Source: Baffinella frigidus
Lineage: Eukaryota; Cryptophyceae; Cryptomonadales; Baffinellaceae
NCBI GenBank assembly: GCA_026770585.1
Contig: MU647026.1
Location: 219,906 to 229,908, forward strand
DNA length: 10,003 bases
Direction of reading: 5' to 3'
Shown here: positions 9,874-10,003 of the stretch, one piece after another
How the letters are laid out: the number at the start of each line of letters is the position of its first letter
How positions within the stretch are numbered: the stretch's first letter is position 1
Position numbers and translations under genes: made by a program
Notes under the pieces: generated by a model
Database searches by the model: none
Told to the model about the DNA's origin: nothing
What the model saw: the letters and a program-made list of their open reading frames with translations, nothing else

Positions 9874-10003
9874 CTGGTTTGGGGTTTGGGGTTTGGGGTT
9901 TGGGGTTCGGGGTTTGGGTTTGGGGTTTGGGGTTTGGGGTTTGGGGTTCGGAGTTGAGGGTTGAGGGTTTGGAGTTTGGGGTGTGGGGTGTGGGGTTTGG
10001 GGT
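9874..10003. repeat. TTTGGGG array at the right edge
   Basis: GGTTTGG heptamers with a few TTCGGGG, TTGAGGG and TGTGGGG variants run to the end of the window, so the array continues beyond it. On the minus strand it would be the intron upstream of exon A and ends CCCCAAACCAG. No exact TTTAGGG terminal tract is present, so this is not evidence for a chromosome end. Confidence 0.95.

Noticed and set aside
9874-10003. A true telomere at the right end
   Set aside because: The array is TTTGGGG-type with variants, not an exact TTTAGGG tract, and the window cut here is arbitrary.

Overview
Organism. This is eukaryotic nuclear DNA. About half of the window is exact or degenerate copies of the 7-base Arabidopsis-type telomere unit TTTAGGG. 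The G-rich strand lies on + almost everywhere. Plants, many algae, dinoflagellates, chromerids and some oomycetes use this unit; I lean towards an alga or protist but cannot name it. There is no bacterial gene architecture, tRNA, rRNA or CRISPR array.

Main interpretation. The repeats look at first like a gene-free subtelomere, but they are broken by short unique islands. Read on the minus strand, many islands behave like small exons. They start just after AG, end just before GT, stay open in one frame, and are flanked by CCCTAAA-like sequence. Nearby partial copies of the same islands differ mostly by synonymous or conservative codon changes. Read from right to left, the candidates are A 9796-9873, M 9598-9636 (weak), B 8604-8681, C 7711-7809, H 7150-7218, N 6137-6262, I 5734-5783 (weak), O 4971-5074, P 4394-4449, L 4081-4131 and J 3243-3297. 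Their splice phases are compatible throughout. The O-P-L-J product reads like the C-terminal half of a short-chain dehydrogenase/reductase: an SK helix, a PGxxxTDM motif and a DPxK...A..I...DPEF tail. I therefore propose one split oxidoreductase gene of about 6.6 kb whose introns are built from telomere-like repeats, minisatellites and small terminal-inverted-repeat elements. The splice sites were chosen by eye, so the model is an inference.

Layout. 1-1020: GC-rich minisatellites (20, 20, 31 and 33 base units), plus a repeated CAG|GTGTACTCC block that looks like recurring intron starts on the minus strand. 1023-1183: a 54-base inverted repeat where the telomere-like sequence flips strand. 1184-2400: degenerate telomere arrays with candidate minus-strand exons at 1729-1782 and 2102-2151. 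2416-3242: another candidate exon and a set of 40-51 base repeats. 3243-5733: the J, L, P and O part of the gene, including a 262-base intron that is nearly pure telomere array and a 521-base intron of 21-base repeats. 5734-6834: exon N, its broken copies and small TIR elements. 6840-8700: exons H, C and B with broken copies between telomere-like and AT-rich heptad arrays. 8700-9530: a 131-base direct repeat whose internal palindrome differs in sequence between copies but stays palindromic. 9598-10003: exons M and A, then a TTTGGGG array.

Working together. Almost every exon has one to three truncated or frame-broken copies of itself in a neighbouring intron, as expected if the repeats promote unequal exchange. 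The repeats always run with CCCTAAA in the sense strand of the proposed transcript. In that orientation they supply CTAAA/CTAAC branch-site-like words and C-rich tracts.
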